Source: Rallus limicola (lineage: Eukaryota; Chordata; Aves; Gruiformes; Rallidae). From it: 64,000 nucleotides of DNA. Both the position numbers and the translations under genes were made by a program. Under the pieces are notes generated by a model. That model was not told where the DNA came from and searched no databases. It worked only from the letters and a program-made list of their open reading frames with translations. Location of the stretch: NCBI GenBank assembly GCA_022605955.1, contig JAKCOZ010000001.1:97248211-97312210 (forward strand). The letters are read 5' to 3'. Positions 62,334 through 64,000 of the stretch are shown piece by piece (the first letter of the stretch is position 1; each line of letters opens with the position of its first letter).

Positions 62334-64000
62334 ACACTTGGTGATAGCTTTCGGCTTGTGCTCTGTATATTTTTCAGAAAGAGTTTGTGTACCCCAGCTG
62401 GGAGATTCAGAAGCACTTTTGCTGGAGCAAAACATACTCGTTCTTGTGGTCTTTTAGGTCTGCTCACTCAGGTATGGTTGCACTGATCTGAGGTAGGATC
62501 TAGCTTTAGGACCAACATGTTTTATTATTTAAGTCCAATAAGTTCTTATCAGTAAAAATAAGTAATAAAATTAAAATAAAATAAAGTAAAATGAAATGTT
62601 AAGAGTTTTGTCCCCAGGATATGGCTTTTCAATGACCAGAAATTAAATCTATCAGAATAATGTTATTAGAACCTTCCATGAGAACGCCAAAATTAGAAGG
62701 CGAGTAATGGGGAAAGGAAGGATTTATAACTATCTACCTGCTGACAGTGAAGGTAATTTCAGGACAGACTGCAAAACTTACTTGTTTATAGAAAGTCTTT
62801 ACACAGGCAAGAGTTACCTCACAAAGGAGCACTGCCGTTTAGGAGGAAAAGACCAGTTGTAGAACCCCTAAAATTGTAGCTAAGAATATGATCCTACAGG
62901 GATTGCACTGAAGATTAAAATACTTTGGCTCTAGTGACTGCTGTAATGAGAATACATATAGAGATAAACTGACAGAGCTGAAAAGTATTTAATTTAGGTG
63001 ACAGCCTACAAAAATTAATGTGAAAATGAGAATTGCTTAGGGGTAATAGATTGAGGGTACAAGATTCATTTTTTAGGTGTTAACCTTTTACATGACAGCG
63101 TGATACTGTAATTAAAGTGGCAACATTCTTTGTTTGGGGAATTTATTTTACATTTCTAATTGCTTTGTAGTTCCTAGGTTAGAAATTTTTTTCAAGCAAT
63201 TCCTGACTGACAGAAGTCAAGGATTTTTCACAGCAACACAATGGAATGATTGAGCTTCATTGTACTGAACAAAAAGATTAAGCAGTAGCTTGTTTTAATT
63301 GTTGTAAGTGGTTAAATTAAACTATTTTTGAATATTAATATTTTTTCTGGTCCATGGTTAATATGAACATGGAAATTCAATTAATTTATTTCTCATAACC
63401 TGATCCTTAAGAACTTGCCACAAACTTTGAGCAGCTTTGATGTTCAAAAGTTTTGGCTGAGATCAGAGACAAGAAGAAAAAAGAGCGGGGACCTCTTCAC
63501 AATATTTTTACCTTTGAAGTCTCGGGTTAAAAGTACTATTACTGTTTGCTTAAACAAGTGAGAGAATGAAGGATAAGATCTGAATTATAATAACAGAGAA
63601 ATGACAAATGTTTTTCATGAAGTACATTTCCTTGTCAGGAGAGGGAATGTTCTTCTAACTGATTTCCAAAGAGATTGGTAATTTGTAGACAGTCGGTTAC
63701 AGGGAAGAAAGAGATACATATAATCATATTTTGGTTTTAACCACCTAAGTGGGAATAAAGAATTCATTCGGAATTTTTCCCTTTGTCTCCCTCTACATTT
63801 CATACTGGTGGTAAGAAACAACACACGTTACGCAACTGTCAACAACTGCCCTAGACTCAAGCCTGGAACAGTACATCCTGCATCTCCCCTGTGGAAGTCT
63901 TTCACAAAAGCTCCTCTGTCATTCAAGATCATACTATTCCCTCCTCTATTTATTTCTAAGTGTCACTCAGCTCCATTCCACCAGCTTGGAAAAACGTCAA
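62334..64000. other. AT-rich flank right of the solo LTR
   Basis: No gene is seen. A TAAAA-type simple repeat lies at 62553-62598. The rest is unremarkable AT-rich sequence up to the window edge. Confidence 0.45.
62553..62598 (+). repeat. Degenerate (TAAAA)n simple repeat
   Basis: The tract has irregular TAAAA/TAAA units over about 45 bp. Confidence 0.8.

Noticed and set aside
61971..62435. 154-codon minus-strand open frame
   Set aside because: It lies almost wholly in the solo LTR and runs past its boundary; LTRs of this kind do not encode it.
1..64000. CRISPR arrays, operons, tRNA or rRNA genes
   Set aside because: No regularly spaced repeats, no cloverleaf-like sequences seen by eye, and the sequence is clearly vertebrate. 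A tRNAscan or Rfam run would be needed to exclude small RNA genes fully.

Overview
This window looks like bird genomic DNA. It is AT-rich, CpG-depleted and sparse in repeats. The recognisable repeats are typical of birds: a CR1 LINE 3' end, a solo LTR of the common avian endogenous-retrovirus type, and two decayed pieces of an L2-like LINE. No bacterial-type gene organisation is present. Apart from the GC-rich island, almost all open frames are short, are not bounded by splice sites, and occur about as often as chance predicts.

The main landmark is a strong CpG island at about 50.83-53.0 kb, which I read as a housekeeping- or developmental-type promoter. Several good splice donors face left (minus strand) inside it: after 51901, 51685 and 51452. 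One good donor faces right (plus strand), after 52998. The island may therefore be a divergent promoter. To its left, the best exon in the window is an 85-nt minus-strand exon at 44793-44877. It has textbook acceptor and donor sites and stops in all three frames, so it is best read as a 5'-UTR exon. Weaker minus-strand candidates lie at 48235-48246, 47373-47466 and 11574-11607. The simplest model is that about 1-51 kb is the 5' UTR and first introns of one long gene transcribed leftward, with most coding sequence beyond the left edge. I could not identify that gene.

The far left (about 5.6-11.4 kb) is different. CpG dinucleotides are retained, and homeobox-, E-box-, SOX- and nuclear-receptor-like sites cluster there. 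It includes a 475-bp CpG-rich patch at 7114-7590. I interpret this as a regulatory cluster inside the intron (enhancers and perhaps an alternative promoter). Confirmation needs cross-species alignment, which I could not run.

The right part (53.3-64 kb) is AT-rich flanking sequence. It contains a pair of inverted POU-octamer-like sites, an L2-like LINE relic with a visible broken reverse transcriptase (about 60.88-61.83 kb), and a 402-bp solo LTR (61927-62328) with a one-base-diverged 5-bp target duplication.

I found no convincing new biological system. The most useful leads are the leftward 5'-UTR exon, the secondary CpG patch and its enhancer neighbourhood, and several G-quadruplex motifs and homopolymers.
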